From the NCBI GenBank assembly GCA_027483605.1, contig JAIXUE010000009.1:1-64000 (forward strand): a stretch of DNA of 64,000 nt, written 5' to 3'. The DNA comes from Cryomorphaceae bacterium. Its GTDB lineage: Bacteria > Bacteroidota > Bacteroidia > Flavobacteriales_D > Crocinitomicaceae. Shown here piece by piece: positions 16,882 to 29,640 of this stretch. Below the pieces are notes generated by a model. It did no database searches. It saw only the letters and a program-made list of their open reading frames with translations, and had not been told where the DNA came from. How positions within the stretch are numbered: the stretch's first letter is position 1; every line of letters begins with the position of its first letter. Made by a program: the position numbers and the translations under genes.

Positions 16882-19272
16882 ATGAAGCGATTGATTCAAA
16901 ACATCTTCGGAATTGCACTGACAGGAATGTTAGTGCTTTCTTCGTGTTCTAAAGAGCGCTCTACTGCTACAGGTTGGGAATTCAACAACTACAAAAATGG
17001 TGGTTTTGAAAAATTCGACGCCCGTGAGCAAGAAACTGGTCCAGGACTAGTCATGATAGAAGGAGGTACATTCACAATGGGACGTACTGAACAAGACGTC
17101 ATGTCCGACTGGAACGCACGCGCTTCTCGCGTAACCGTTGCATCTTTCTACATGGATCGCACAGAAGTCACCAACTTCCATTGGTTAGAATACATGTACT
17201 GGATGCGCCGCGTTTACTACAAAACTTATCCGCATGTTTACAAGAAGTGCTTACCAGACACACTCGCTTGGAGAACAGCTTTAGGTTATCGCGAGAAATA
17301 CGTTAATTACTACCTGCGTCATCCATCTTACCGCGATTACCCAGTTGTTGGTGTGTCATGGTTACAAGCCAACGACTTCTGCAAATGGCGTACTGACCGT
17401 GTCAATGAAGCAATTTTAGTACGCGAAGGTATCTTGAAGTGGCATTTTGCTGAAGAAGGATCTGCAGACGTAGGTGCGGCAAACAACCCGAGCTACGACA
17501 AAAAATACGCTTCTGTACCTCAGAACATGTTCTCTACCGAAAATTACCTGAATGGTAACTACACTATTGAATCTGAAGGTGGTTACGTCGTCAACAAAGA
17601 CAGCAAGCCAAAACCAAAAGTTGATTCCAAAACGAAAAGATCCGTTCCACGCGATCCATACCAACTTGAAAACTACGACCCCATTTACGCAGACATGGAC
17701 AACGGTCGTTTAGGGACACGCCCTGTAAAAATGGAAGACGGTATCTTATTGCCATCTTACCGCCTCCCAACAGAAGCAGAATGGGAATTTGCAGCCATGG
17801 GCCTCATCGGTAACTTGGACCCTAATTCAGAAAACATCAACGACCGCCGCATCTATCCTTGGGATGGTCATTACGTTCGTCAAGAAGAAGAGCAATTCGC
17901 TGGTGCAATTCAAGCCAACTTCATGCGTGGAAAAGGCGACATGATGGGTGTTGCAGGTCGTCTCAACGATGGTGCCGACATCTCTGATCGTGTAGATTCA
18001 TTCTGGCCCAACGACTACGGTCTTTACCACATGGCTGGTAACGTTTCTGAATGGGTAATGGATGTTTACCGTCCGCTCACCTCTGAAGTAGCAGAAGGAT
18101 TTATGCCTTTCCGAGGCAACAAATTTCAAACACAATTACTTGTTCCAGATGGCCTCTATGACAAACCTGTTAAAGCCAATGAAAACATTTATGACGTACA
18201 TGGTATGAAAGAATTTGTCAACGAATTTGCTCGTGTCAAATACCTTGCTCATGCGAACAAAAAATATAGTCAAGATGCTGGCAGTAACTACCAGTCTAAC
18301 ATGACTTCCCAAGGAGCTGCCAAAGACACTAACACCGGTAACAAAGATACAGCTGGTGCACAAGGTGCTCCTAAACCAGGTTCGGTAAATAACGCCCCAA
18401 TGAATTCACGTATATACGCTAAACAAGACCCACGTAAATACCAATTCAATGCACCATCCAACTACTACGTTTCGAATAACTCACAATTCACCTCTCAGGA
18501 GCGCATGCAATTTGAGTTTTTAGATACACTCAATATCATGCTCGATACCGCTATCGCACTTCACAATCAAGGTCGTACAATTGCAGCATCTGCTTATATT
18601 GAGCGTGTGTTGTTCAACAAAGACTTACCTGCCGAAATCCAAGAAGGTGCGAAAAAACAAGATCTATTAGAACTCATGGCATTGGCTTTTGATTACGAGC
18701 AACCATCAGCTTACTTGGGTATTGATACCGCTCTGTTCAGCCGCGAGTACTTAGAGCGTAAGTTTTTATCTTATAGTACTGACCCAACTATTACTACCTG
18801 GATCATGACACTTCGCAATGGCCTCAGTGAGTTCATCACCACTACAAAAGGTAGCCAACGCTGGAGAGATGTTACTGTAGAAGAAAATGCAGGCCGTTTG
18901 AACTATCGCAAAGACGACTACATTGATTACTTAGACGGCGACTTAGAATCTTCTATTTACTACAACAACTCAAAAAGAAAAGAAGAAATCAACAGCGGTA
19001 TGCGCGACCCTAAATTGGTGATGTACCAAAGCGAACACGAGAACAACAACCTTTATAACGAGCAAATCAACGCGGGTAAATCAGGGTGGCCAACTACGCT
19101 CATTTCTGACAAGAGTCGTGTATACAAAGGCGGTTCTTGGGCCGACATGGCATACTGGCTCGCCATCGGCAACCGCCGTTTCCTCGATGAAGACAAAGCT
19201 TCGGCTACCATCGGATTCAGGTGTGCAATGGATCGCATCGGAAGCTCTCGCCGTCCAGACATCAAAGAATAA
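16882..19272 (+). CDS. gldJ: Gliding motility lipoprotein GldJ (enlarged)
   Basis: A 796-residue lipoprotein with a signal peptide and lipobox ending at Cys22 (VLSSC). It has the formylglycine-generating-enzyme-like (sulfatase-modifying factor) fold shared by GldJ and GldK: GTFTMGRTEQD and DRTEVTNFHWLEYMYW near the start, LPTEAEWEFAAMG and GLYHMAGNVSEWVMDVY in the middle, and VYKGGSWADMAYW with GFRCAM at the end. GldJ rather than GldK is chosen because porU/porV are next door and murF follows, with no gldLMN. It is longer than the roughly 560 residues known for Flavobacterium GldJ because about residues 460-690 insert a Asn/Thr/Gly-rich linker and a helical segment. GldJ supports gliding and stabilises GldK. 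Confidence 0.87.
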   Translation: MKRLIQNIFGIALTGMLVLSSCSKERSTATGWEFNNYKNGGFEKFDAREQETGPGLVMIEGGTFTMGRTEQDVMSDWNARASRVTVASFYMDRTEVTNFHWLEYMYWMRRVYYKTYPHVYKKCLPDTLAWRTALGYREKYVNYYLRHPSYRDYPVVGVSWLQANDFCKWRTDRVNEAILVREGILKWHFAEEGSADVGAANNPSYDKKYASVPQNMFSTENYLNGNYTIESEGGYVVNKDSKPKPKVDSKTKRSVPRDPYQLENYDPIYADMDNGRLGTRPVKMEDGILLPSYRLPTEAEWEFAAMGLIGNLDPNSENINDRRIYPWDGHYVRQEEEQFAGAIQANFMRGKGDMMGVAGRLNDGADISDRVDSFWPNDYGLYHMAGNVSEWVMDVYRPLTSEVAEGFMPFRGNKFQTQLLVPDGLYDKPVKANENIYDVHGMKEFVNEFARVKYLAHANKKYSQDAGSNYQSNMTSQGAAKDTNTGNKDTAGAQGAPKPGSVNNAPMNSRIYAKQDPRKYQFNAPSNYYVSNNSQFTSQERMQFEFLDTLNIMLDTAIALHNQGRTIAASAYIERVLFNKDLPAEIQEGAKKQDLLELMALAFDYEQPSAYLGIDTALFSREYLERKFLSYSTDPTITTWIMTLRNGLSEFITTTKGSQRWRDVTVEENAGRLNYRKDDYIDYLDGDLESSIYYNNSKRKEEINSGMRDPKLVMYQSEHENNNLYNEQINAGKSGWPTTLISDKSRVYKGGSWADMAYWLAIGNRRFLDEDKASATIGFRCAMDRIGSSRRPDIKE

Positions 19273-19300
19273 TTGGCAATACCTCTTATATAATCTTTCA

Positions 19301-19328
19301 AAAGCCCGAGCAATCGGGCTTTTTTTTT
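19301..19328 (+). terminator. Rho-independent terminator after gldJ
   Basis: AAAGCCCGA and TCGGGCTTT form a perfect 9-bp stem around a GCAA loop, followed by a run of T. It ends the gldJ transcript just before the murF start. Confidence 0.9.
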
Positions 19329-19341
19329 GCAACTTTGCTTC

Positions 19342-20616
19342 ATGGAAAAATGGCTTTCAATATTAGATGCTTGCAATGGCGTCAGTACAGACTCCAGAAA
19401 ACTACAGAAGGATTGTTTGTATATTGCGCTGAAGGGTGAGCACTTCGATGGCAATCAATACGCCAAACAAGCTATTGATGCAGGTGCTAAATATGCTATT
19501 GTCGATAACAAAACCTTTGCCAACGAAGAAAACATCTTTTTTGTACCCAATGGACTTGCCTTTCTCCAAGAACTTGCTCACGCGCACCGCATGCGTTTTG
19601 ACATCCCCGTACTAGGAATTACAGGTAGCAACGGTAAAACAAGTACCAAAGAGCTTGTCAATTGTGTGTTGCGGGCACAATTCGAGGTCTTATGCACAGA
19701 AGGCAATCTTAACAATCATATTGGAGTACCCTTGACGCTACTCAAGCTGAATTCAAAGCACCAAATCGCAATCATTGAAATGGGAGCCAATAAGCCACTA
19801 GACATCGATGAATTGTGCCGGATCGCGTCGCCTAACTTAGGCCTGATCACTAATATTGGCAAGGCACATCTCGAAGGATTCATCAATTTTGAGGGCGTAC
19901 TGAAGACCAAATCAGAGTTATACGATCATATTCATCAAAACAAAGGTTGTTTATTTGTGAATGCTGATGATCCTATTTTGTCTGCTGCCGCTCAAAAAAG
20001 GGCTTGTGAAACATGCTCCTACGGCGAACAAAACGGTGATTTACGCGGTGAGCTCGCCTATCTAGACCCTTATGTGCATTTCTGCTGGAGCTATCAGGAT
20101 TACACATCTGAAATTGTCGATACGCAAATGGTTGGGAAATATAATTTTTATAATTTCTTAGCCGCATTGCGCATCGGCTTGTATTTTGGGATCGAGCCAA
20201 GTAAAATGAACAATGCAATTGCTAGTTATGTGCCGACCAACAAGCGCTCGCAAGTGGAGCAAACAGCAAAAAACACAGTAATTATTGACTGTTATAATGC
20301 CAATCCTTCTAGCATGCAGAGTGCGCTGTTTTCCTTTGTGGAAATGCAACATCCAAACAAATTAGCCATATTAGGGGATATGTTAGAACTAGGCGTCGAG
20401 GGGCTTTCTGAACATCAAAAAGTTTTGGATTTTTTAATCGCGAATGGCATTCAATTCATTACGGTAGGTAAAATCTTTAAGGAACTCAACCAGGACGGAT
20501 TCATGGATGTAGCGGCACTTTGCGAAGCACTACAAATGCGAGATATAAAAGATCACCTTATCCTGCTTAAAGGATCTAGAGGAATCGCTCTCGAACAAGG
20601 ATTAGCGTATCTTTAG
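19342..20616 (+). CDS. murF: UDP-MurNAc-tripeptide--D-alanyl-D-alanine ligase
   Basis: A 424-residue cytoplasmic Mur ligase that adds D-Ala-D-Ala to the UDP-MurNAc-tripeptide, the last cytoplasmic step of the peptidoglycan stem peptide. The N-terminal STDSRKLQ motif, the P-loop GITGSNGKTSTKELV near residue 93, NLNNHIGVPLTLL and IIEMGANKP near 135, and DCYNANPSSM near 310 are all MurF features. ATG 19342 (MEKWLS) is chosen over a codon 15 bases upstream that lies in the promoter-like CAACTTTG (19330-19337). It abuts convergent prfB with no gap. murF after gldJ is an arrangement known in flavobacteria. Confidence 0.94.
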   Translation: MEKWLSILDACNGVSTDSRKLQKDCLYIALKGEHFDGNQYAKQAIDAGAKYAIVDNKTFANEENIFFVPNGLAFLQELAHAHRMRFDIPVLGITGSNGKTSTKELVNCVLRAQFEVLCTEGNLNNHIGVPLTLLKLNSKHQIAIIEMGANKPLDIDELCRIASPNLGLITNIGKAHLEGFINFEGVLKTKSELYDHIHQNKGCLFVNADDPILSAAAQKRACETCSYGEQNGDLRGELAYLDPYVHFCWSYQDYTSEIVDTQMVGKYNFYNFLAALRIGLYFGIEPSKMNNAIASYVPTNKRSQVEQTAKNTVIIDCYNANPSSMQSALFSFVEMQHPNKLAILGDMLELGVEGLSEHQKVLDFLIANGIQFITVGKIFKELNQDGFMDVAALCEALQMRDIKDHLILLKGSRGIALEQGLAYL

Positions 20617-21699
20617 TTAAGAACCATATTGCATTAAGAATGCCTTCAAAAAAGGATCAAGAGCGCCGTCCATGACAGCGTCGACATCGCCAGTTTCTGT
20701 ACCCGTCCGAACATCTTTGACGAGTTTGTAAGGATGCATGACGTAGTTTCTGATCTGACTCCCCCACTCGATTTTCTTTTTACCTGCCTCAATCTCATTG
20801 CGTTTCTCCATGCGCTCACGCAAGATGAGCTCATATAACTGAGAGCGCAACAATTGCAAGGCCTTTTCTTTATTGGCTAATTGCGAACGAGATTCAGAGT
20901 TTTCAATGATGATGCCAGATGGCGCGTGTCGCAAGCGTACCGCTGTTTCTACTTTGTTGACGTTTTGCCCACCTGCGCCGCCAGAACGGAATGTTTCAAA
21001 TGAAATATCGGCAGGGTTGATATTGATTTCTATTTGGTCATCAACTAAAGGGTAGACATAAACAGAAACAAAACTCGTGTGCCGCTTTGCGTTGGAATCA
21101 AAAGGTGAGATGCGGACCAATCGGTGTACTCCGTTTTCACCTTTAAGATATCCAAATGCAAACTCTCCTTCGAACTCTAGCGTAACCGTTTTGACTCCGG
21201 CGACATCTCCTTCTTGAAAATTGAGTTCGGTAATTTTGTACCCGTGTTTCTGACCCCACATGAGGTACATGCGCATCAGCATACTCGCCCAATCACAACT
21301 TTCGGTGCCGCCAGCACCTGCAGTGATTTGCAATACAGCAGAAAGGCTATCTTCTTCATTGGAAAGCATATTCTTGAGCTCTAACTCTTCGATTTCTTCA
21401 AGTAGCTTTGCATATTGGGTATTGAGCTCGGCTTCTTCAGCCATTCCTTCGCGTACAAATTCCATCAGTACATCGAGGTCCGCAACAGCAGTAGCGGTGC
21501 GATCAAAAGTCTCGACCCAAAATTTGAGACCTCGGATTTGCTTCATTTTATCTTCTGCCTTTTTGGGGTCGTCCCAGAAAGAAGGATCTTGGGTTTTGAG
21601 CTCCTCCTCCCTTAACTGCATGCGTTTCTCATCAATTTTAAGAAAGGACTGTATGGTTGAAAGTCTATTTTGTAGGGCCTTGTACTGTTCGCTTGTCAT
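20617..21699 (-). CDS. prfB: Peptide chain release factor 2, without programmed frameshift
   Basis: A 360-residue class I release factor recognising UGA and UAA. The GGQ motif ([16 protein letters not shown]) and the RF2-type SPF tripeptide ([14 protein letters not shown]) are both present. Most bacterial prfB genes need a +1 frameshift at an in-frame UGA around codon 25. Here the reading frame runs uninterrupted through [10 protein letters not shown], so the autoregulatory site is absent. The start ATG at 21699 lies 4 bases after the exact promoter box at 21704-21711. Its stop abuts the convergent murF stop. Confidence 0.95.
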   Translation of the reverse strand: MTSEQYKALQNRLSTIQSFLKIDEKRMQLREEELKTQDPSFWDDPKKAEDKMKQIRGLKFWVETFDRTATAVADLDVLMEFVREGMAEEAELNTQYAKLLEEIEELELKNMLSNEEDSLSAVLQITAGAGGTESCDWASMLMRMYLMWGQKHGYKITELNFQEGDVAGVKTVTLEFEGEFAFGYLKGENGVHRLVRISPFDSNAKRHTSFVSVYVYPLVDDQIEININPADISFETFRSGGAGGQNVNKVETAVRLRHAPSGIIIENSESRSQLANKEKALQLLRSQLYELILRERMEKRNEIEAGKKKIEWGSQIRNYVMHPYKLVKDVRTGTETGDVDAVMDGALDPFLKAFLMQYGS

Positions 21700-21703
21700 G
21701 GAG

Positions 21704-21711
21704 CAAAGTTA
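21704..21711 (-). promoter_or_regulatory. -7 promoter element for prfB
   Basis: On the minus strand TAACTTTG matches TAnnTTTG exactly and ends only 4 bases before the prfB ATG, predicting a leaderless or almost leaderless transcript. Confidence 0.65.
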
Positions 21712-21766
21712 AGCATTCTATGAAGGAAAGAAAAGGAAGGTACGCGCAGGATTCAGTCAAAATGTG

Positions 21767-21774
21767 TACATTTG
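21767..21774 (+). promoter_or_regulatory. -7 promoter element for gcvH
   Basis: TACATTTG matches TAnnTTTG exactly. It lies 17 bases before the gcvH ATG at 21792. Confidence 0.65.
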
Positions 21775-21791
21775 TCTCAAATCAATGAAAC

Positions 21792-22169
21792 ATGAATATT
21801 CCAGCTGAACTCAAGTACACCAAAGACCACGAATGGGTTAAACTCGAAGGTGATATCGCCACTATCGGCATCACCGAATTTGCACAAAGTGAACTCGGAG
21901 ACATCGTATATGTCGAGGTAGAAACCGTAGGAGAAACAATGGCCCAAGAAGAAGTTTTTGGTAGCGTAGAAGCTGTCAAAACCGTTTCTGATTTGTTTCT
22001 GCCCATGAGCGGTGAAATCATCGAATTAAATGAAGCACTCGAAGACAACCCTGAGCTAGTCAATAACGATCCATATGGCGCAGGATGGATGGTGAAAGTT
22101 CGTGTGAGTAATGCAGCAGAATTTGAAGCTTTGCTCGATGCCGAAGCTTATGCCCAGGAAATCCACTAA
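21792..22169 (+). CDS. gcvH: Glycine cleavage system H protein
   Basis: A 125-residue lipoyl-carrier protein that passes the aminomethyl group of glycine between the P and T proteins of the glycine cleavage complex. It may also serve as a lipoate relay. The N-terminus [14 protein letters not shown] and [12 protein letters not shown] are typical. The lipoylated lysine lies in [14 protein letters not shown], near residue 64. No gcvP or gcvT is adjacent, so it is a single-gene unit here, with its own promoter upstream and a strong terminator downstream. Confidence 0.96.
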   Translation: MNIPAELKYTKDHEWVKLEGDIATIGITEFAQSELGDIVYVEVETVGETMAQEEVFGSVEAVKTVSDLFLPMSGEIIELNEALEDNPELVNNDPYGAGWMVKVRVSNAAEFEALLDAEAYAQEIH

Positions 22170-22200
22170 GCACTGTTCCATTTCGAACACTAAAGATACA

Positions 22201-22223
22201 AAACCGCTCTTTGAGCGGTTTTT

Positions 22224-22226
<3 letters not shown>
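22201..22226 (+). terminator. Rho-independent terminator after gcvH
   Basis: AAACCGCTC and GAGCGGTTT form a perfect 9-bp stem with a TTT loop, followed by a T run. The convergent nuclease gene ends at 22224, inside the T run. Confidence 0.9.
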
Positions 22227-25056
<2,830 letters not shown>

Positions 25057-25069
25057 TCAACGATTTGAA

Positions 25070-25606
25070 CTATTTTTCTATCCAGGCAATTATAGTCGGA
25101 TCATTGGGTAAAACACGCGGTGAAATAACCTTTGCCAGGTGTCCGTTTTCGTCAATGAGGTATTTCTGAAAATTCCACTCCACTTTGCTGTCTTCTACTC
25201 CGTTTTTGGTTTTTTCTGTAAGGAAATGATATATCGGATGCATGTCTTTGCCTTTGACAGATATTTTAGACATCATTGGAAAGCTCACGCCATAGTTTAA
25301 TTGGCAAAACTGAGCAATTTCTTTATCGGAGCCTGGTTCTTGCGACATGAAGTCATTGGCAGGGAAACCGACAATTACAAAATTCTTGGCTTTATATTTG
25401 GTGTAAAGGGCCTCGAGTTGCTCGTATTGAGGCGTAAGGCCGCATTTTGATGCCGTATTGACAATCATGATCTTTTTACCTTTTAAGGAAGCGAAATCGA
25501 AGGTTTTTCCGTTGATATCGGTCACTTTAAATTGGTAAATACTTGCGGTATCAGAAGGTAAAAAGCTCATAAGGAGGATGCTTAAAGAAAATAATAGTGT
25601 TTTCAT
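25070..25606 (-). CDS. Glutathione peroxidase family protein, exported
   Basis: A 178-residue thiol peroxidase with an N-terminal signal peptide (about residues 1-20), so it should work in the periplasm. The family tetrad is visible: the peroxidatic cysteine in NTASKCGLTPQY near residue 54, glutamine/asparagine in VGFPANDFMSQEPG, and tryptophan-asparagine in KVEWNFQKYLID. It is a cysteine, not selenocysteine, enzyme, and such bacterial members usually use thioredoxin-like reductants rather than glutathione. It stands alone with its own promoter and terminator. Confidence 0.93.
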   Translation of the reverse strand: MKTLLFSLSILLMSFLPSDTASIYQFKVTDINGKTFDFASLKGKKIMIVNTASKCGLTPQYEQLEALYTKYKAKNFVIVGFPANDFMSQEPGSDKEIAQFCQLNYGVSFPMMSKISVKGKDMHPIYHFLTEKTKNGVEDSKVEWNFQKYLIDENGHLAKVISPRVLPNDPTIIAWIEK

Positions 25607-25634
25607 GGTCGTTTTTTGTTAAAACAATACCCAA

Positions 25635-25642
25635 CAAAGATA
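25635..25642 (-). promoter_or_regulatory. -7 promoter element for the glutathione peroxidase gene
   Basis: On the minus strand TATCTTTG matches TAnnTTTG exactly, 28 bases before the ATG at 25606. Confidence 0.65.
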
Positions 25643-25686
25643 GTTCGACTTGGAACAAAATTTACTTTTTTACGAATAAGAAACGC

Positions 25687-26514
25687 ATGCGCTACATTCT
25701 CTTGTATTTACTCTTTTTAACATCCCATACTTGGGGGCAAAAAATGACGGGTTTTTGGCAAGGAATGCTCTTTTCGAGCAGTAATGAAGCGGTGATGGCA
25801 GCTGTATATCTTGAAATTTTTGTCACGAATGGTCTTGTCGATGGAAAAATCAGAATTGAAAATAAAGACGGAGCAAGTGTTTATCCGGTAGTCGGTAAAT
25901 ATGCCAATAATGAATTGGAACTTGTTGCGAAGAAAGCAATGTGGCATTACTTACCTGAGTTTTCGCTTCCACCCTACATCTATTCGCTTAAATACAATCC
26001 TCAAAATGGCTATTTAGAAGGAAGCACAGATCAGCAAGATTACCGTTTGATTGCGTATCAAAGCCAAGGTGAAATTTCAATGAGCAAAACAGCGTATCTG
26101 CCCAAAGACTGGCTATTGCGGTTTCAGCAAGAACTAAAAGATGGTATTTCGGCACCACAAATACGCAAACAAGAGTTAATGAATTTCAGTTTTCAGCCAA
26201 TTTACTTCGACTACAATCAAGCATCAATTAGAGCTGAATACCACAGCTACTTAAAGGAATTGATCAGGATGGTCAAGAGCCATTCAGATTTGCGTATTGA
26301 AATCACCGGGCATACCGATGCAGATGGTTCAGATGCCTACAATTTAGCCTTGTCAAAAAAACGCAGCGAAGCGCTCTTGAGTTTTTTCAGCGCTAATGGC
26401 TTGCCCAAAGACAGAGTTGTGATACAGTACAAAGGCGAAAAAGAACCCGTCGATCAAAACCAAACAGATGAAGGCAAGCAGCGCAATAGGCGCGTTGATT
26501 TTCGTTTCATTTAG
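25687..26514 (+). CDS. OmpA-family protein with novel N-terminal domain
   Basis: A 275-residue envelope protein. The ATG at 25687 begins a signal peptide (RYILLYLLFLTSHTWGQ). The middle (about residues 20-150) reads as a beta-rich domain that I do not recognise, starting KMTGFWQGMLF. The C-terminal ~100 residues form an OmpA-like peptidoglycan-binding domain with the hallmark ITGHTDADGSDAYN, LSKKRSEALLSFF and NRRVDFRF. It probably tethers an outer-membrane or periplasmic module to the cell wall. It diverges from the glutathione peroxidase gene and converges on valS. Confidence 0.88.
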   Translation: MRYILLYLLFLTSHTWGQKMTGFWQGMLFSSSNEAVMAAVYLEIFVTNGLVDGKIRIENKDGASVYPVVGKYANNELELVAKKAMWHYLPEFSLPPYIYSLKYNPQNGYLEGSTDQQDYRLIAYQSQGEISMSKTAYLPKDWLLRFQQELKDGISAPQIRKQELMNFSFQPIYFDYNQASIRAEYHSYLKELIRMVKSHSDLRIEITGHTDADGSDAYNLALSKKRSEALLSFFSANGLPKDRVVIQYKGEKEPVDQNQTDEGKQRNRRVDFRFI

Positions 26515-26520
26515 AAAAGG

Positions 26521-26547
26521 AAAAGCCCAATCATTGATTTGGCGCTT
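26521..26547. terminator. Possible bidirectional terminator between the OmpA-like gene and valS
   Basis: AAAAGCCCAATC and GATTTGGCGCTTTT form an imperfect hairpin with one mismatch and one bulge, flanked by A and T tracts in the 33-base gap between the convergent genes. It is weaker than the other terminators reported here. Confidence 0.4.
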
Positions 26548-29172
26548 TTACATTCCCTTTAATTTCTCCTCGAGAAGGGCAATTTTTTGCAAAGCATCGG
26601 CCTCTTTATTGCGCTCATTAGCGACTACTGCTTCAGGTGCACCTGCCATGAATTTTTCATTATGCAATTTTCCTTGTACGCTTTTCAGGAAACCTTTAGT
26701 GTAGTTTAACTCTTCTTCTATTTTTTTCTTTTCGGCTTCGACATCAATTTGCTCGCCGAAAGGCACAAAAAACTCGATGCCGTCTACAATAAAGCTATTG
26801 GACTGCGCTACTTTTTCTTGAACATATTGCAATACAGACAAATTGCCCATTTTAACTATAATGCTATCTGCATCGCTTGCGCGGCTTGCATCGGCTTTGA
26901 TGAAGAGCTCTAGCTTCACTTTTGTCGCGATGTTATTTTGCTTGCGGATATTGCGGATCTGTGTAATTACTTTTTCATTGAAAGCAAACTGCTGCATAGG
27001 CTGAGCATTGACTTCTTGGCTTTCAGGCCATTGGGCAATAACGATGTCATCGCCTGCTTGGCGTTCGCGCAGTGCATGATACAGTTCTTCGGCGACAAAA
27101 GGCGTAAATGGATGCATGATCTTTAAAATGCGCTCAAAGAAATCGAGCGTATGTTCGAGGGTCTGTCGATCAATAGGTTGTTGATAGCCTGGCTTGATCA
27201 TTTCTAAGTACCAAGAGCAGAAGTCGTCCCAGACGAGTTTGTAGGTAGACATCAGTGCGTCTGAAATACGGAATTTGTCAAAGTTATCGTTGATTTCCTT
27301 GAGGACCTGCGCAAAGCGGTTGTCAAACCATTCAACAGCTACTTTGCTCGAGAGCGGTTGTTCCATTTCACGGACTTCCCATGAAGCTACCAAGCGATAA
27401 GCATTCCAGATTTTATTGGTGAAATTACGGCCTTGTTCACACTGAGCGCTATCAAATGGGAGGTCATTGCCTGCAGGCGAAGAAATGAGCACGCCAACGC
27501 GAACGCCGTCGGCACCATATTGATTGATCAAGTCAATTGGGTCGGGAGAATTGCCCAAAGATTTGGACATTTTACGACCGAGTTTGTCGCGGACGATACC
27601 AGTGTAGTAGACGTTTTTAAAGGGCTGTTGGCCCATGTATTCGTAGCCAGCAATGGCCATGCGGGCAACCCAGAAAAACATGATTTCGGGGGCGGTCACG
27701 AGGTCGTTGGTGGGGTAATAATAGTTGATTTCGGGATTGTTGGGTTGTGTGAGGCCATTGAAAACAGAAATGGGCCACAACCAACTCGAAAACCAAGTAT
27801 CGAGAACGTCTTCGTCTTGGCGAAGCTCGGACGCAGCAACTTCACGACCCGCTTTTTGAGTCGCCAAAACAATGGCTTCTTCTTGGGTTTTAGCCACAAC
27901 AAAATCGGCTGGCCGATCGCTGTAGTACCAAGCAGGGATGCGATGTCCCCACCAAAGTTGGCGAGAAATACACCAATCTTTGACGTTCTCCATCCAGTGG
28001 CGATAGGTGTTTTTGAATTTTTCGGGGTGGAATTGAATGTTGCCATTCATGACGTTCTCAAGAGCCGGCGCTGCGAGTTCTTTCATGGAAACAAACCACT
28101 GCAGAGAGAGCTTAGGCTCAATGACCGCATTGGTGCGCTCAGAAAAACCAACTTTATTGATGATGTCTTCGGTTTTGACCAAAAAACCTTTGTCGTGGAG
28201 TTCTTTTTCGATTTCGCGACGCACCTCAAATCGATCTTTACCTTGATAATGAGCGCCATGCGCGTTGAGTGTGCCGTTGTCGTTGAATAAATCGATGCTT
28301 GGTAAGTTGTGTTTTTGACCGAGTTCGTAGTCATTGGGGTCATGAGCTGGCGTCACTTTTAAACAGCCTGTTCCAAATTCAGGGTCGACATAGGTGTCGG
28401 CTATGATGGGAATCTCGCGGTTGATCAGGGGAACCAAAACAGTTTTACCAATGATTTTTTGGTAGCGCGCGTCGTCGGGATGCACGCAAATAGCGGTGTC
28501 GCCGAGGATGGTTTCTGGTCTTGTGGTGGCAATGGTGAGCCATTGGTCAGATGCTCCTAAGACTTGATAGCGAACGTAAAAAAGTTTCGAGTTGACTTCT
28601 TTGTAATTGACTTCTTCGTCGGAGAGTGCCGTAAGTGCTTCAGGATCCCAGTTGACCATGCGCACACCGCGGTAAATTTTGCCTTTTTGAAAAAGATCGA
28701 TAAAGACATTGATGACGGACTCGGAATATTCAGGGTCCATGGTGAAGTGCGTGCGCTCCCAGTCACAAGAAGCACCCAAACGCTTGAGTTGCTCGAGGAT
28801 AATGCCGCCGTGTTTGTCTTTCCATTCGAAGGCATGGGCAAGGAATTGCTCGCGGGTGAGGTCTGATTTAGAGATGCCTTCAGCCTTGAGCTTCTGTACT
28901 ACTTTAGCTTCTGTTGCAATAGAGGCGTGGTCGGTGCCCGGCACCCAACAAGCATTTTTACCTAACATGCGCGCTCTGCGTACCAACACGTCTTGGATGG
29001 TGTTGTTGAGCATGTGACCCATGTGCAAAACGCCAGTGACGTTCGGCGGAGGAATGACAATAGTATAGGGCTCTCGGTGATCGGGAGTGGAATGAAAATA
29101 TCCCTTATCTAGCCAATGTTGGTACCATTTTTCTTGTGCAAGTTGCGGCTCGTATGTTTTTGCAATCTCCAT
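26548..29172 (-). CDS. valS: Valyl-tRNA synthetase
   Basis: An 874-residue class I aminoacyl-tRNA synthetase charging tRNA-Val, with an editing domain against threonine. The HIGH-type motif is in [15 protein letters not shown] near residue 40, and KMSKS is in [14 protein letters not shown] near residue 535. The editing region [17 protein letters not shown] lies near residue 220, and a C-terminal coiled-coil arm ([20 protein letters not shown]) binds tRNA. Length is standard. It has its own promoter and converges on the OmpA-like gene. Large open frames on the opposite strand are coding shadows. Confidence 0.97.
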   Translation of the reverse strand: MEIAKTYEPQLAQEKWYQHWLDKGYFHSTPDHREPYTIVIPPPNVTGVLHMGHMLNNTIQDVLVRRARMLGKNACWVPGTDHASIATEAKVVQKLKAEGISKSDLTREQFLAHAFEWKDKHGGIILEQLKRLGASCDWERTHFTMDPEYSESVINVFIDLFQKGKIYRGVRMVNWDPEALTALSDEEVNYKEVNSKLFYVRYQVLGASDQWLTIATTRPETILGDTAICVHPDDARYQKIIGKTVLVPLINREIPIIADTYVDPEFGTGCLKVTPAHDPNDYELGQKHNLPSIDLFNDNGTLNAHGAHYQGKDRFEVRREIEKELHDKGFLVKTEDIINKVGFSERTNAVIEPKLSLQWFVSMKELAAPALENVMNGNIQFHPEKFKNTYRHWMENVKDWCISRQLWWGHRIPAWYYSDRPADFVVAKTQEEAIVLATQKAGREVAASELRQDEDVLDTWFSSWLWPISVFNGLTQPNNPEINYYYPTNDLVTAPEIMFFWVARMAIAGYEYMGQQPFKNVYYTGIVRDKLGRKMSKSLGNSPDPIDLINQYGADGVRVGVLISSPAGNDLPFDSAQCEQGRNFTNKIWNAYRLVASWEVREMEQPLSSKVAVEWFDNRFAQVLKEINDNFDKFRISDALMSTYKLVWDDFCSWYLEMIKPGYQQPIDRQTLEHTLDFFERILKIMHPFTPFVAEELYHALRERQAGDDIVIAQWPESQEVNAQPMQQFAFNEKVITQIRNIRKQNNIATKVKLELFIKADASRASDADSIIVKMGNLSVLQYVQEKVAQSNSFIVDGIEFFVPFGEQIDVEAEKKKIEEELNYTKGFLKSVQGKLHNEKFMAGAPEAVVANERNKEADALQKIALLEEKLKGM

Positions 29173-29189
29173 GACTTCGTTTAAAGTGG

Positions 29190-29197
29190 CAAAGATA
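29190..29197 (-). promoter_or_regulatory. -7 promoter element for valS
   Basis: On the minus strand TATCTTTG matches TAnnTTTG exactly, 17 bases before the valS ATG, in the 54-base gap after the DUF1573 gene. No T-box-like leader fits in this space. Confidence 0.65.
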
Positions 29198-29226
29198 GCA
29201 AATATCTGAGCGCGCGCTGCGACAAT

Positions 29227-29640
29227 CTAGTTGGTCACGGGAGAATCTGAGGGTGTCAAGACTGTGCCTTTAATGGTGAGTACAATTGGGTCCCCAACAT
29301 TTGAAAAAACAGTGATTGTTTTGGTAAATGCACCGACGCGCTTGGTATCGTAGTGTACTTTAATGACGCCTTTTTTACCTTTTCTGATGGGCGTTTCTGG
29401 GCGCTCTGCTGCAGTACAACCACAGCTCGTTTGCACATTGGTAATGACAGCGGCCTTCTTTGAGGTGTTTTTAAACTCAAAAACAAAGAGGTCTTCTGAA
29501 CCGTATGGGATATCTTGGCGCTCAATTTCAAGGACTGTGAAACGCAAAGCGGGTTGCGTTGTTTTTTTGCCATTTTCTGAGGATTGAGCAAAGAACAACT
29601 GAGAGAAGCACAAAAACAAAGTGAGTTGAAGTAGTTTCAT
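29227..29640 (-). CDS. DUF1573-domain exported protein
   Basis: A 137-residue protein with a signal peptide (MKLLQLTLFLCFSQLFFAQ) and one DUF1573 immunoglobulin-like domain. The signature FEFKNTSKKAAVITNVQTSC, followed by GCT, marks the start of the domain, and KGVIKVHYDTKR with KTITVFSN the later strands. The family is abundant in Bacteroidota and its function is not established; the fold suggests a periplasmic or surface adaptor. The two adjacent cysteines in SCGC could bind metal or form a disulfide. It lies 54 bases upstream of valS, which has its own promoter. Confidence 0.88.
   Translation of the reverse strand: MKLLQLTLFLCFSQLFFAQSSENGKKTTQPALRFTVLEIERQDIPYGSEDLFVFEFKNTSKKAAVITNVQTSCGCTAAERPETPIRKGKKGVIKVHYDTKRVGAFTKTITVFSNVGDPIVLTIKGTVLTPSDSPVTN

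Noticed and set aside
16882-19272. GldK instead of GldJ
   Set aside because: GldK is normally followed by gldL, gldM and gldN; here murF follows and porU/porV are adjacent, which is the GldJ context. The shared FGE-like domain alone cannot tell them apart.
27433-28290. 285-codon open frame on the plus strand inside valS
   Set aside because: It lies antisense to a complete valyl-tRNA synthetase with all motifs, its protein has no recognisable domain, and long antisense frames are expected from the codon bias of the real gene.
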